Source: Spartinivicinus poritis (GTDB lineage: Bacteria; Pseudomonadota; Gammaproteobacteria; Pseudomonadales; Zooshikellaceae). From it: a DNA stretch of 64,000 nucleotides. The stretch's first letter is position 1; every line of letters starts with the position of its first letter. The DNA is taken from contig NZ_JAPMOU010000012.1 of the NCBI RefSeq assembly GCF_028858535.1, forward strand, positions 1-64,000, written 5' to 3'. The notes under the pieces are model-generated. The model made no database searches, was not told the DNA's origin, and worked only from the letters and a program-made list of their open reading frames with translations. This document shows, piece after piece, positions 18,101 through 27,600 of this stretch. Position numbers and translations under genes: made by a program.

Positions 18101-21100
18101 TTGCTATTTGAGCAGCTTGAAGTCGACCATGGGTCATAGCGAAGTGGTTTCCGGTATGGCGGCGATTATAAAAGCTGTGTCTGCGATACGTCATCAGACT
18201 ATCCCTGGTATTCCTGGTTTTAGAGCTCTCCACGAGCAATTATCACTTGCCGAGAGTCCTTTTAAGATTATACGTGACAGCATCCGTTGGGAGCCTTTAC
18301 TGGGCTCGAAAGGCCAGTCGCTACCGCGGCGAGCTGGGATCAATAGCTATGGGTTTGGTGTTAATGCCCATGTGCTTTTAGAAGAGTATCAGGAAGCCCC
18401 TGAGGCTGAACCTGTGGTGTTGCATAAAGGCCCTGTCTTAATTGTGCTCTCAGCAAAAAATGAACAACGACTCAGGGCCTATGCAGAAAAAGTTCAACAC
18501 TACCTAGCGTTAACCTCAACAGAAAAAGCGTTCGATATAGCTAATTTTGCATATACGCTCCAAGTGGGCCGTGAAGCCATGCAAGAGCGTTGGGCGATGG
18601 TGGCTTCTTCACCTCAAGCGTTGTCTCAAGGCTTAACTGACTTTATCCAGAATCGACAAAATGAATGCTGTTTTAGAGGGGCGAGTATAACGAGGGTCCC
18701 TACTGGAGGTACTCAGGTTCAACAGGCATTGATTGAAAAAAATCTGTACCAGCTTGCGGAGTTATGGGTGAGTGGTGCAGTGGTGCCTTGGGAGGCACTG
18801 CATAAAGGACTTCCTGTGAAAAAAATCCCATTACCTACTTATCCTTTCTTAGAAAAAAACTATTGGCAGCAAGATATCGTGAATGTAATTGATAATGGAT
18901 CAGACCAGCCTCAAAAAATAAAAAAGAAACCCAAAAAAACTAAAAAACAGAAAAAAGTAAAAGACTGCAAACAACCTAAGCAAATTAAGCGAGTGTGTAT
19001 TGTCGGTGCAGGGCCGGCTGGCCTTGTGATGGCTAAGTCTTTACTAGAAGAAGGCCATGAACCGGTGATCTATGAGCGCCAGGGTAATTTAGGTGGTGTC
19101 TGGAATTTACAGAAAAATAAAACAGCTGGTGTATATAAAAATACACGCTTTCAAAACTCAAGCTACACCAGTTTTTTTTCTGATTTTTATCCACAATTTT
19201 CGAACAGTATTTTCCTCAAAGCTGATGAGGTTAGCGATTATCTGCATCAATACGCTAAGCGATTTCAATTAAACCGGTTAATCCACTACTACACCAAGGT
19301 TAATCGGGTGAAACCACAAGGCAAGCAATGGGTGGTTGACAGTGAGTATCAAGGGAAGTCACGTCAAGAAGTCTTTGATGGTGTTGCTTTGTGTCACGGT
19401 CGCTTCCAAATACCGTTACGTCCTAGTATTGAGGGGCTGGATCAGTTTCAAGGCGAGGTGATCCATGCAGGGGAGTATTTTGATAACCGTTTATTTGCAG
19501 GCAAACGGGTACTGGTGATTGGTAACGGTGTTAGCGGTATGGATATCGCTGGAGAGGCTAGTGAAAATGCGGCTGAAGTTTATTGGAGCCTGCGTTCCCT
19601 GCGATTTGTACTGCCTAGAATGGTAGGTTTTATTCCCAACGACTTTGTTTCACCGGCCAATATGTTAATTTCGGGTAGCACGCGCAATCTCAGAAATATT
19701 CAACGGCTTAAAGAAGCTGACCCCGATTATTATGCCTTGTATAAAAAAAGTGGCTTGTTTCCCAGCGCTGATGACTTCAAGCGGCGGCCCTTTATTCACG
19801 TAAACGACGATACCATTGCCCGCGTAGCTCAAGGGAAAATACAGACCATTTTTAATGGGATAAAGCGCTTTGATGGGAGTGACTGTGTTTTGAGTGGCAC
19901 AGAAAAGCGCATCAAAAATCTGGATGTGATTGTACTTTGTACCGGTTATCGAGTGAAGTCTGCCTTGGACTATGTGGAAGGCTTGTCCCCGCAACAAGAT
20001 TTAGCAATGGGTCTGTTTCACCGTGAAAATCCGAGTCTGGTGAATTCGGGTGGTTTGCAGGAAATCGGTACTACAGGCACGTTGCCTTTTCTGGAGATGA
20101 GCGCGCGCTGGTATGCCCAAATTATGTCTGGCAATTATCAGCTTAGTGCGGAAGAGCGAGCTTATCAGGTCAATACTAACGATATTGTAATAGCCCCCTT
20201 GGCCAGTGTGCTGTTTGGCTTAAAGCTAGGACTACTGCCAAGACCAGATAAAGAATTCAAAGCCTTTTGGCACTTTATAAATATGCCTAGCTTTCCGATG
20301 ATTTATCGCTTGCGCGGTCCGCATGCCGATCCCAATGCGGAATATATGCTTAATCAGTGTAAACAGCGCGCATTTATTCACACTGACCAGCAGGACCCTG
20401 AAATTGAAAAAATCAAGCATCGGTTATTAGCTGGTTTGGGTAATGCTGTGCTGCGGGATTTATTATCTCGTGAAGAAATTACCGAAGTAGAATACCAGCA
20501 GGCTCAGCAGTTTCAGCATGATCCGCTACTGCTGAACTGGGATGTTCAATATATAAAAGCTGAGAAAGACACTTCAGGTGAAAAGGCTAAAACTACAGTT
20601 GAAACTGAAACCAAGCTTTCAAGCACTAAAGCACTAAAACAGCAAAAATCAAAATCAGAAAAAAATGTCGCGGCTTTGTCCAGAAATACATCCAGAGAAG
20701 TATTTCGCCAACACCTAGTAACCCTGATGGCTGAAACCTTGAAGCTGGATGTCAGTGAAATAAATCCTGACAACAATCTCAGCCAGTATGGTTTTAATTC
20801 CATGACCTTAATGGTGTTCTCAAACAAAATTGCGGCAACCTATCAAGGACTTCGGTTGGACTCATCTGTTTTTATGGAGCATGTGACCCTACAGGGTATT
20901 AGTGATTATTTATACGATAAATATTGTGAGTCTCAACGTACGGAAGCTGAACAGAAAGATCATTTTGCATTGGCAGTAAATGAAATTCAGCCTGAAAAAC
21001 CACACTTTCAACCATCCAGCATCAACAACAGTCAGCGATCTGACTTAAGCGATGAAGCTGATATTGCCATCATTGGTGTTGGCGGAAAATTACCTGGCGC

Positions 21101-24100
21101 TAATAGCCTAGCTGAATTTTGGCAAAATTTAGTTGCTGATAAATCTTGTGTGTCTGAAATTCCAAAAGACCGCTGGAACTGGAAAAGCTACTACGGTGAC
21201 TTGGGAGAAACGAATAAAACAGATTGTTATCACGGTGCGTTTATTGATGACGTAGGGTGTTTTGACCCGTTACATTTTCATATCTCGCCGCGGGAAGCAG
21301 AACTGATCGATCCGCAACAACGGCTGTTGCTAGAAGCCACTTGGGAAACCCTCGAACAGAGTGGCTATACGAAAGATGACTTATATGATCAAAAAGTTGG
21401 GGTATTTATTGGCGTAGAGCGTCAGGATTATGCGCAGCGAATCAAAGCCACCGACTGTCCTATTGATGGGCATCTAAATACCGGTAATGCCCATGCGATG
21501 ATTGCCAATCGAATCGCCCATTTTTTTGGTTGGAAAGGTCCGGTGGCAGCCATTGATGCTGCCTGTTGCAGCTCTTTTGTTGCTATTCAAAATGCGGCTA
21601 ACAGCTTGTATAACCAGCAAGCGGATCTTGCGCTGGCAGGTGGAGTGAACCTGTTGTTAACGCCAGACGTTTTTATTTACAACCGTAAACTGGGGCTGTT
21701 TACCGGTGAGAATCATATAAAGCCTTTTGATCAGGCCGCTTCAGGCCATTTTTTTGGTGATGCGTTGGGGCTTGTGTTGTTAAAGCGGCTATCGGCGGCA
21801 CAGAGAGACGGCGACACTATTTATGGTGTGATTAAAGGACTTTCGGTAAGGCACGGTGGTCAGGGAGTGATGTTAACTGCGCCGAATGCTGTATCCCATA
21901 AAGAAGTGATCCAGGAGGCACTTCAGCAGGCTCGCTTACAAGCAAGCGATATCGACTATATCGAAGCCCAGGGAACAGGCAATGCCATGGCCGATATCGT
22001 TGAGTTGAAAGCTTACCATGCGCTTTTTGCCGACACGGCCAAGCAACCGGTCAAAATCGGTTCTATCAAGGGACATACTGGACATTTCTCCGGGGCATCG
22101 GGTGTGGTTTCGTTAATAAAAGCGGTTTTGTCATTGAAAAATAATCGCTTAATAAAAGTCGCCCATTTTAACCAGCTAAATTGGCACTCATCTGACGAGC
22201 CTTTTGCCTGTCAGGTGTTAGCTGAGACCATTGACTGGCAGCCAAAACAAGAAAAAGGACTTGTTACTCCTAGAAGAGTAGGCATTCATAACTTTGGCTT
22301 TGGCGGGGTAACAGGCCATCTGGTGTTGGAGGAATATGTCGCACCGAGCAATAGCAATGTTAGGGCACTGGTAGATACGCCTGAGCTGATTTTATTATCT
22401 GCACGGACACAGCCACAACTGGTGCAGTCAGCCCAACGCTTGTTGCATTATATCGACGCAAAAACTTATCAATATTACGGATTATCTGATATCCACCTGC
22501 GAGATATCGCCTATACCCTCCAGCGGGGAAGGCAAGCGCTAGAAAAGCGTGTGGCATTCCAAGTAAGTAACATTGATCAACTGCGAGAACAACTACAGGC
22601 CTTTATTGTTGGTGAAGATAGTCCTTATAGTTACGGTGGACATAAAGAGCCGGATCGGCAACTAGTTAATTTTGTGCTCGATAAGGATATACAACGAGTC
22701 ATTGATCACTGGATTGATGAAAGGCAACTTGAAAAGATTGCTGCACTGTGGGTACAAGGTATTGCCATTGATTGGCAGCGTTTATATACCCATCAGGAAC
22801 AACCGCAAAAAATAGCCTTGCCCACTTACCCCTTTGTTAAACAACGCTACTGGATTCCTGGTGAGGAGTCTGTGGACTCAGAGACGCAGCACTCACAACA
22901 AGTATCTACGAGCATTAATCGATTATCGCCGTTGGTACATGAAAATACGTCCGATTTTACTGAGCAGCGATACAGCTCGACGTTTTCTGGCGATGAGTTT
23001 TTCCTTGCTGATTGTTTAGTCGGTGAACACAAGGTTTTACCCTGGGCTGCTACGTTGGAAATGGTGCGAGTCGCTATCAATCAGGCAACAGCTGGTAACC
23101 GTGATGAGCAGGGCAAGGCCATCCAAATTCAGAATGTGATATTAGCGAACCCAATTCTGGCCCAGCATGCGACACAACAAGTGCATATTGGACTCTTTCC
23201 GCAAGACGGCAACGCGATTCACTTTGAAATTTACTCAACCACAGCCAATCAACAGGATGAGACGATCGTGCACATTCAAGGTGTGGCCAGCTGGTGTGAC
23301 ATGCCAGCGCTATCGCCTCTGGACTTAACTGCTTTGAAAACAGCTTGTCGTCAACAGCAGCTTGATGGAAATACCTGCTATCAGGCGCTCAAAGCCCGAG
23401 GTGTAGACTATGGCCCGGGTTATCAAGCGGTTGAAAATCTGTTTGTTGGCAATCAACAGGTGCTAGCTAAATTATCTTTGCCCGCAACACTAATGGCCTC
23501 GCAACCTCTCTATGAGTTACACCCAAGCCTGATAGATGCTGCATTGCAGGCTGTAGTAGGGCTGCTATGGGAAGGCAAAAAAGTAATACCGCATCCATCT
23601 TTGCCTGCCGGGCTTCATACCGTTTCTATCTGGGGAAGATGCTCAACTTCGTTGTGGGTATGGGTTCGTATTGTCGGTGTTAATAAAGAGCAGTTTGACC
23701 TAGTCCTTTGTGATGACGACGGGGTAGTCGTTCTTTCAATTGATGGCCTCAGTTACCAGCAGCAAACCGAAGCCTTTGAGCTACCGGCTACAGCAGAGCA
23801 AAGGATTCCTGAAGAAGTTAAGGGCATGATCCCTACCTTGAATAAAACCGGCAGCATGACAAAAGCGCTGGCTGATTACTCAATTGCTTTTGCGGAATAT
23901 GCGGGTCAATGCCAAGGAGAAGTCCTGGATATCGGCTGTGCTTATGGAGTGGCGACACAAGCGGCCATTGAGCGGGGAGGTCGAGTATTAGCCGTTGATA
24001 TGGAACAGGGACACTTAGATATTTTGCAAGCCAACCTGAGTGACCTGCATAAACAAAGTGTACGAACCCAACGAGGTGTATTACCGGCAGTTGATTTTGC

Positions 24101-24674
24101 TCAATCCACTTTTTCAGCGATTCATGCTGGGCGTATTTTGCACTTTTTAACGCCTGATGCGTTGCAGCAATCGCTGCGGAAGATGTACCAGTGGCTTCGG
24201 CCTGGTGGAAAGTTATTTATTGTGACAGATACGCCGTACTTTCCCCATTGGGCATCCAGGGTGATGGAATATGAAGCGCGCAAGGCGAACGGTGACTTGT
24301 GGCCAGGTTATATAAATGATCTCAGTGATTTTTTCCATGCTCGTAAAACTGATGGTTTAACAGATGGGTTTGATGCCGGGGCACAGGCTGAAGAGGCGCT
24401 CGGGGGGGTAGAGGCCATCAACTTACTCGATCCCGATATCTTGGTGCGTGAATGTAGCGCTGCAGGCTTTGATATAGAAGACGTAGGCTTTGAAAGCCTA
24501 GCGATATCAGTCGGTGGCGTGAAGCTGAAAGGGGGCATGGAGCACGCCGGTATTATTGCGGTGAAACCCCAACAAACCATCCAGGTTCAACAAACAAGCC
24601 AGGCCCAACAGACAACCCAGGTAACAGGCACATCGGCATTTATTGAGAAATACGAAATGGAAGCGCTGTCATGA
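15126..24674 (+). CDS. NRPS-PKS hybrid: A(Gly)-PCP-KS-FMO-ACP-KS0-DH(dead)-MT
   Basis: Starter protein of the line, 3182 aa. Domains: A (25-532; code DILQLGMIWK, read as glycine); PCP (544-618, Ser577 in GGNSALA); KS1 (654-1088, Cys822, both His kept); flavin monooxygenase (1289-1805); ACP (1855-1935, Ser1892); KS2 (1977-2405, Cys2147 but HGTGT reads QGTGN with Gln2282, so non-elongating); DH-fold (2599-2885, catalytic His replaced by Cys2630, probably inactive); SAM methyltransferase (2912-3146, LDIGCAYGVATQ). No condensation domain precedes A, so glycine is the likely primer. The ACP for the last module is on the next protein. Start choice is weak: ATG 15126 leaves the usual short lead-in to A, while ATG 14982 adds 48 residues unlike NRPS; neither has a clear Shine-Dalgarno. 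The last codons overlap the next gene (ATGA). Confidence 0.9.
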   Translation: MNRAHNIIDAQIESQLLTRWNDTDAKYPKDKCFHELFEEQAQKTPDAIAVVYEGGSLTYKALSRKSTLLAKYLQQQGVKPDSLVAIYLERSLNMMVGLLAILKAGGAYVPLDPEYPTERLSYIVKNSQALRILTQAKLMNKASQWIGKTEKVILIDQDWKVIKKAAKAQTLLKKKVKPHHLAYVIYTSGSTGNPKGVMVEHRALVNFLVAMGQRPGLHSGDRLLAVTTTSFDIAGLELYLPLLNGAQCYICPSETAKNAKALKKTIQCIKPTIMQATPTTWSMLFHAGWKNKEKVKILCGGEALPQSLRAYFVKSRSEAWNMYGPTETTIWSTTQLIAKTGAISIGRPIANTRIYILDEQGKQVAIGSAGELCIAGDGLARGYLQQPELTAEKFIDHPFKKGKKLYKTGDFARWQAEGTLEFLERIDQQIKMRGFRIEIGEIEDRLNRHPDIQQSVVIAKGEGDKKQLIAYVVQRVEKDKTAKPQVINKKIIRYLRRYLPDYMIPAFFIPLDNIPLTLNGKIDRKALIERQVVITRGHYIRSPQSLLEKRVLLIWQNVLGIQQISTEDVFFDVGGNSALAVVVAQKMKTEVDQRFNVAQLLKHKTIKAICQQLRQDSAQAQIKELPPNDAPIKALNTQNKASETGDNVAATAGNEPMAIVGMSGQFPQAKALDEFWQNIVQGRNTITEIPPDRWDWQAVYGDPVTEANKTRIKWGGFLDGIGLFDPLFFDISPREAVLMDPQQRLLLTHTWLALEDANIVPSKFAETPTGVFMAAGRCEYQRETTPEDTPYMITCAMPSIIPNRISYTLNLQGPSEVIETTCSSSLVALHRAVQSIQRGECLQAVIGGVNLLLSPQGFIGYEAMGLLSDERKVRPFQDGAQGYVRSEGVAVIVIKPLKQAKADSDRIYALVRGTGVAHGGKGASLTAPHDVGIKAAMLQAYRTAGIDPRTVSYIEAHGTASVLGDSVEIEALKSGYRALAELQTYKGQSNAPCYLSSLKSTMGHSEVVSGMAAIIKAVSAIRHQTIPGIPGFRALHEQLSLAESPFKIIRDSIRWEPLLGSKGQSLPRRAGINSYGFGVNAHVLLEEYQEAPEAEPVVLHKGPVLIVLSAKNEQRLRAYAEKVQHYLALTSTEKAFDIANFAYTLQVGREAMQERWAMVASSPQALSQGLTDFIQNRQNECCFRGASITRVPTGGTQVQQALIEKNLYQLAELWVSGAVVPWEALHKGLPVKKIPLPTYPFLEKNYWQQDIVNVIDNGSDQPQKIKKKPKKTKKQKKVKDCKQPKQIKRVCIVGAGPAGLVMAKSLLEEGHEPVIYERQGNLGGVWNLQKNKTAGVYKNTRFQNSSYTSFFSDFYPQFSNSIFLKADEVSDYLHQYAKRFQLNRLIHYYTKVNRVKPQGKQWVVDSEYQGKSRQEVFDGVALCHGRFQIPLRPSIEGLDQFQGEVIHAGEYFDNRLFAGKRVLVIGNGVSGMDIAGEASENAAEVYWSLRSLRFVLPRMVGFIPNDFVSPANMLISGSTRNLRNIQRLKEADPDYYALYKKSGLFPSADDFKRRPFIHVNDDTIARVAQGKIQTIFNGIKRFDGSDCVLSGTEKRIKNLDVIVLCTGYRVKSALDYVEGLSPQQDLAMGLFHRENPSLVNSGGLQEIGTTGTLPFLEMSARWYAQIMSGNYQLSAEERAYQVNTNDIVIAPLASVLFGLKLGLLPRPDKEFKAFWHFINMPSFPMIYRLRGPHADPNAEYMLNQCKQRAFIHTDQQDPEIEKIKHRLLAGLGNAVLRDLLSREEITEVEYQQAQQFQHDPLLLNWDVQYIKAEKDTSGEKAKTTVETETKLSSTKALKQQKSKSEKNVAALSRNTSREVFRQHLVTLMAETLKLDVSEINPDNNLSQYGFNSMTLMVFSNKIAATYQGLRLDSSVFMEHVTLQGISDYLYDKYCESQRTEAEQKDHFALAVNEIQPEKPHFQPSSINNSQRSDLSDEADIAIIGVGGKLPGANSLAEFWQNLVADKSCVSEIPKDRWNWKSYYGDLGETNKTDCYHGAFIDDVGCFDPLHFHISPREAELIDPQQRLLLEATWETLEQSGYTKDDLYDQKVGVFIGVERQDYAQRIKATDCPIDGHLNTGNAHAMIANRIAHFFGWKGPVAAIDAACCSSFVAIQNAANSLYNQQADLALAGGVNLLLTPDVFIYNRKLGLFTGENHIKPFDQAASGHFFGDALGLVLLKRLSAAQRDGDTIYGVIKGLSVRHGGQGVMLTAPNAVSHKEVIQEALQQARLQASDIDYIEAQGTGNAMADIVELKAYHALFADTAKQPVKIGSIKGHTGHFSGASGVVSLIKAVLSLKNNRLIKVAHFNQLNWHSSDEPFACQVLAETIDWQPKQEKGLVTPRRVGIHNFGFGGVTGHLVLEEYVAPSNSNVRALVDTPELILLSARTQPQLVQSAQRLLHYIDAKTYQYYGLSDIHLRDIAYTLQRGRQALEKRVAFQVSNIDQLREQLQAFIVGEDSPYSYGGHKEPDRQLVNFVLDKDIQRVIDHWIDERQLEKIAALWVQGIAIDWQRLYTHQEQPQKIALPTYPFVKQRYWIPGEESVDSETQHSQQVSTSINRLSPLVHENTSDFTEQRYSSTFSGDEFFLADCLVGEHKVLPWAATLEMVRVAINQATAGNRDEQGKAIQIQNVILANPILAQHATQQVHIGLFPQDGNAIHFEIYSTTANQQDETIVHIQGVASWCDMPALSPLDLTALKTACRQQQLDGNTCYQALKARGVDYGPGYQAVENLFVGNQQVLAKLSLPATLMASQPLYELHPSLIDAALQAVVGLLWEGKKVIPHPSLPAGLHTVSIWGRCSTSLWVWVRIVGVNKEQFDLVLCDDDGVVVLSIDGLSYQQQTEAFELPATAEQRIPEEVKGMIPTLNKTGSMTKALADYSIAFAEYAGQCQGEVLDIGCAYGVATQAAIERGGRVLAVDMEQGHLDILQANLSDLHKQSVRTQRGVLPAVDFAQSTFSAIHAGRILHFLTPDALQQSLRKMYQWLRPGGKLFIVTDTPYFPHWASRVMEYEARKANGDLWPGYINDLSDFFHARKTDGLTDGFDAGAQAEEALGGVEAINLLDPDILVRECSAAGFDIEDVGFESLAISVGGVKLKGGMEHAGIIAVKPQQTIQVQQTSQAQQTTQVTGTSAFIEKYEMEALS
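18913..18993 (+). other. Lysine-rich linker before the FMO domain
   Basis: About 27 residues between the KS1 post-domain and the flavin monooxygenase are dominated by lysine (for example KIKKKPKKTKKQKKVK). No other linker in the four synthases is so basic. It probably forms an extended flexible tether; its charge could also help recruit the acidic ACP. Function is inferred. Confidence 0.6.
18990..20540 (+). other. Embedded class B flavin monooxygenase domain
   Basis: An in-line domain of about 515 residues with FAD-binding GAGPAG near its start, the motif FQGEVIHAGEY at residue 1441 of the protein, NADPH-binding GNGVSG, and a late LCTGY. The motif fits FxGxxxHxxxY of N/S-oxygenating FMOs better than FxGxxxHxxxW of classical Baeyer-Villiger enzymes. 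It sits between KS1 and an ACP in a module without KR. Downstream of a glycine primer, N-oxygenation to an oxime is my favoured role. Oxygen insertion into the backbone, as reported for OocK-type domains in trans-AT PKSs, is the alternative. Confidence 0.8.
24571..24630 (+). repeat. Gln/Thr-rich imperfect repeat at the C-terminus of the first synthase
   Basis: The residues QQTIQV, QQTSQA and QQTTQV follow one another just after the methyltransferase domain. This low-complexity tail precedes the protein break, so it may act as a flexible linker to the ACP on the next protein. Confidence 0.5.
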
Positions 24675-27600
24675 ATTTTTCTCAAGATAAGCTAGGCATT
24701 ATTCAAACAAAAATCGGGTTGATGTTAGCAGAAGAGTTGCATTTGCCAGCTGATGTTATCGACCCGGAAAAAAACTTTGTCGAATTAGGTCTCACCTCTT
24801 CGATCGGTATGATTTGGGTTAGCAGGATTAATCAAGTCTTTGGCCTGTCCATACCGGCGGTCAGGCTCTACAGCTACCCAACACTACAGACGTTTTCTGC
24901 TTACTTGCTGAAAGCTTGCCAAGCACTAGGGCAGGAAACAAGCCAGCAAGTACCTGCTCAAGAACGTCAAGCAACCAGAAAAAGTATTGCCCCCACATTG
25001 CCAGTCAAACAGTCAGTGCAATTGTCGCTAATGAATCCCCATCGAAATACGGCGTCTATACGGTCTCGATATAAAGCTCAAGGTAACCGAACTCGGTTTA
25101 CTGGAGCTAAATCAAACCAGCAACGCTTTAGCGCAACTCACAAGGAATGCGGTAGCGAAAAGGAAACAAGCAATACAACAGCAAAGCCAGCAATTGCCAT
25201 TGTTGGGATGTCAGGCAAATTTCCCAAGGCAAATAATGTTATGGCTTTTTGGAATGTGATCAAAAATAAAGTCGATTGCATTAGCGAAGTGCCGAATGAT
25301 CGTTGGCCGATGGGGTACTACTACGACAAAAACCCTCATTCGCCCGGAAAATCCTATTCAAAATGGATGGGGTTATTGGACGAAGCTGAATATTTTGATC
25401 CGCTGTTTTTTAATATATCTCCGGCTGAAGCGCCGTTTATCGACCCACAGCAGCGGCTGTTTTTAGAAGCAGCTTGGGGCTGCCTTGAGGATGCGGGATA
25501 TGCCGCTGATAGCTTATCAGACAGCCGCTGTGGTGTTTTTGTCGGGTGTGGTCACTATGGTTATTTGGGTTGTGGGCATCCTGACTATCAGGGTGATGGG
25601 CAGCAAGCCACTGCAATGACTAATGCCTTTTCCTTTACCGGGGGTAGCCCTTCAATACTTGCTGCCCGGGTGTCGTATTTTCTCAATTTAAAAGGCCCTT
25701 GTTTAGTAATCGATACAGCCTGCTCGGCATCCTTAGTGGCTATTGCACAGGCTTGTAATAGTCTCGTGCTGGGGGATAGTGATGTTGCTCTGGCGGGTGG
25801 TGTTTCCGCGATTATGAACCCTTCTATCCATATTATGGCAAGCCGGGCTGGGATGCTCTCGAAAGAAGGGCGCTGTTTTACGCTGGACCAACGGGCCAAT
25901 GGCTTTGTGCCTGGAGAAGGGGTCGGTGTAGTGGCGTTAAAACGCCTGGAGGACGCAGAGAAAGACAATGATGCAATTTATGGCGTTATTCAGGGGTGGG
26001 GTGTTAATCAAGATGGTAAAACTAACGGTATTACCGCGCCAAACCCTGCGGCGCAAAGTGAGCTAATTAAGTCCGTTTATTCTCAAACCGGCATCAACCC
26101 TGAAGATATTCAGTTAATCGAAATGCATGGTACTGGCACCCAGCTTGGGGATCCGGTTGAAGTTGAAGCACTAGTCGAGGCTTTTCAATCTTTCACTGAT
26201 AAGTCCCACTACTGTGCTTTAGGTGCAGTGAAAAGCAATATAGGGCATTTGCTGGCGGCAGCGGGAGTGGCGGGGGTTATTAAGGTGCTGTTGGCGATAA
26301 AGCATCGTCAGTTGCCTCCAACCCTTCACTTTGAAAAAGCCAATCCTCATATTCAGCTAAGCAATAGCCCTTTTTATGTCAATACGGCCTGTCAGCCATG
26401 GGAGGTTGAAGCCAGCAAAGCAAGAACGGCTGCGGTTAGCTCGTTCAGCTTTTGTGGGACCAATGCCCATTTGGTCATAGCGGAACATCATGCTCTAAGG
26501 TCTACGCGGCCAGTATCTCAGCATCAGCCTAAGCCTGTGGCAGTGGTGTTATCGGCTAAACATCCTGACCAGCTACAGGTAGCAGTGGCAAACCTATTAG
26601 CATTTATTCGCAATACGCCAATCAGTCAAACAGAACAGGTGACTTTATTAAAGGAGCTGGCTTACACCCTACAAGTCGGCCGAGTGGCAATGAAGGTCCG
26701 CTTGGGAATCATTGCTACCTCAATGGAGGCGCTGGAAGATAGGTTGCAGCACTGTTTAGATAATAACTATTTGCTATCGGAAAATGGCTTAACACAGCCT
26801 CGTTCCCAGCAGATTTATGTCAGTCATCTCAAAGGCAACCAACCAAAACCGGCTAATCAGCCTTCTCCAAGGGCTCAGACTGGCGAGGTTGACAAACTGC
26901 TAGCGCTTTGGGTAGAGGGCAGTGAGGTTGACTGGAATCAGCTTTACCCTGATCAAAAACCTCGACGTATCCATTTACCAACTTACCCGTTTGCTAGGCA
27001 ACGCTATCGGTTAGCTACTGCAGCCACCAGCAAAGCAACTGAAGACTGTGCGGCTGAACCTAGCGCATTGTTATTAGACAAAGACTGGCAGCCTCAAGAG
27101 TTAGTGGCGACGTTGTCGGGAGCGGAAAAGCAACCGTTGCCGTTAAATGACCATATCCTGGTGTTGATTACCCCCTCGTTGAATGATCTTACCAAGGCGA
27201 TTAAAGCTGTTTTTCCCAATAGTCAAATCCTAACCGCCGAGGCTTTAACCGGCCATCAGCCTGAAAATAGCTCGCAGGTTATAGACTGGGGCTTGATCAG
27301 TGGCTGCCTAGACCTCACAGGTCTGGATCCCAACTATAACGACGAAGACTTTGATTGGCTGACCTATTTGCAGGCCATGATTGAGCAATCAGATGCTGAG
27401 AAGCTTCGCTGTATTCAACTGACGCAGGGCTTGGAAAATTTTAACCTGGCAACCAAGCCCACGTTATCAGGTGCTAAGCGAGTAGGCTTGTATCGAATGT
27501 TGCAAAATGAGTATCACAAAGTGATTTCTCGTCATATCGACATCGATCAGTACTTCTCCCTTGAAGCTAACCAGCTAATCCACTGTATATACAACGAATG

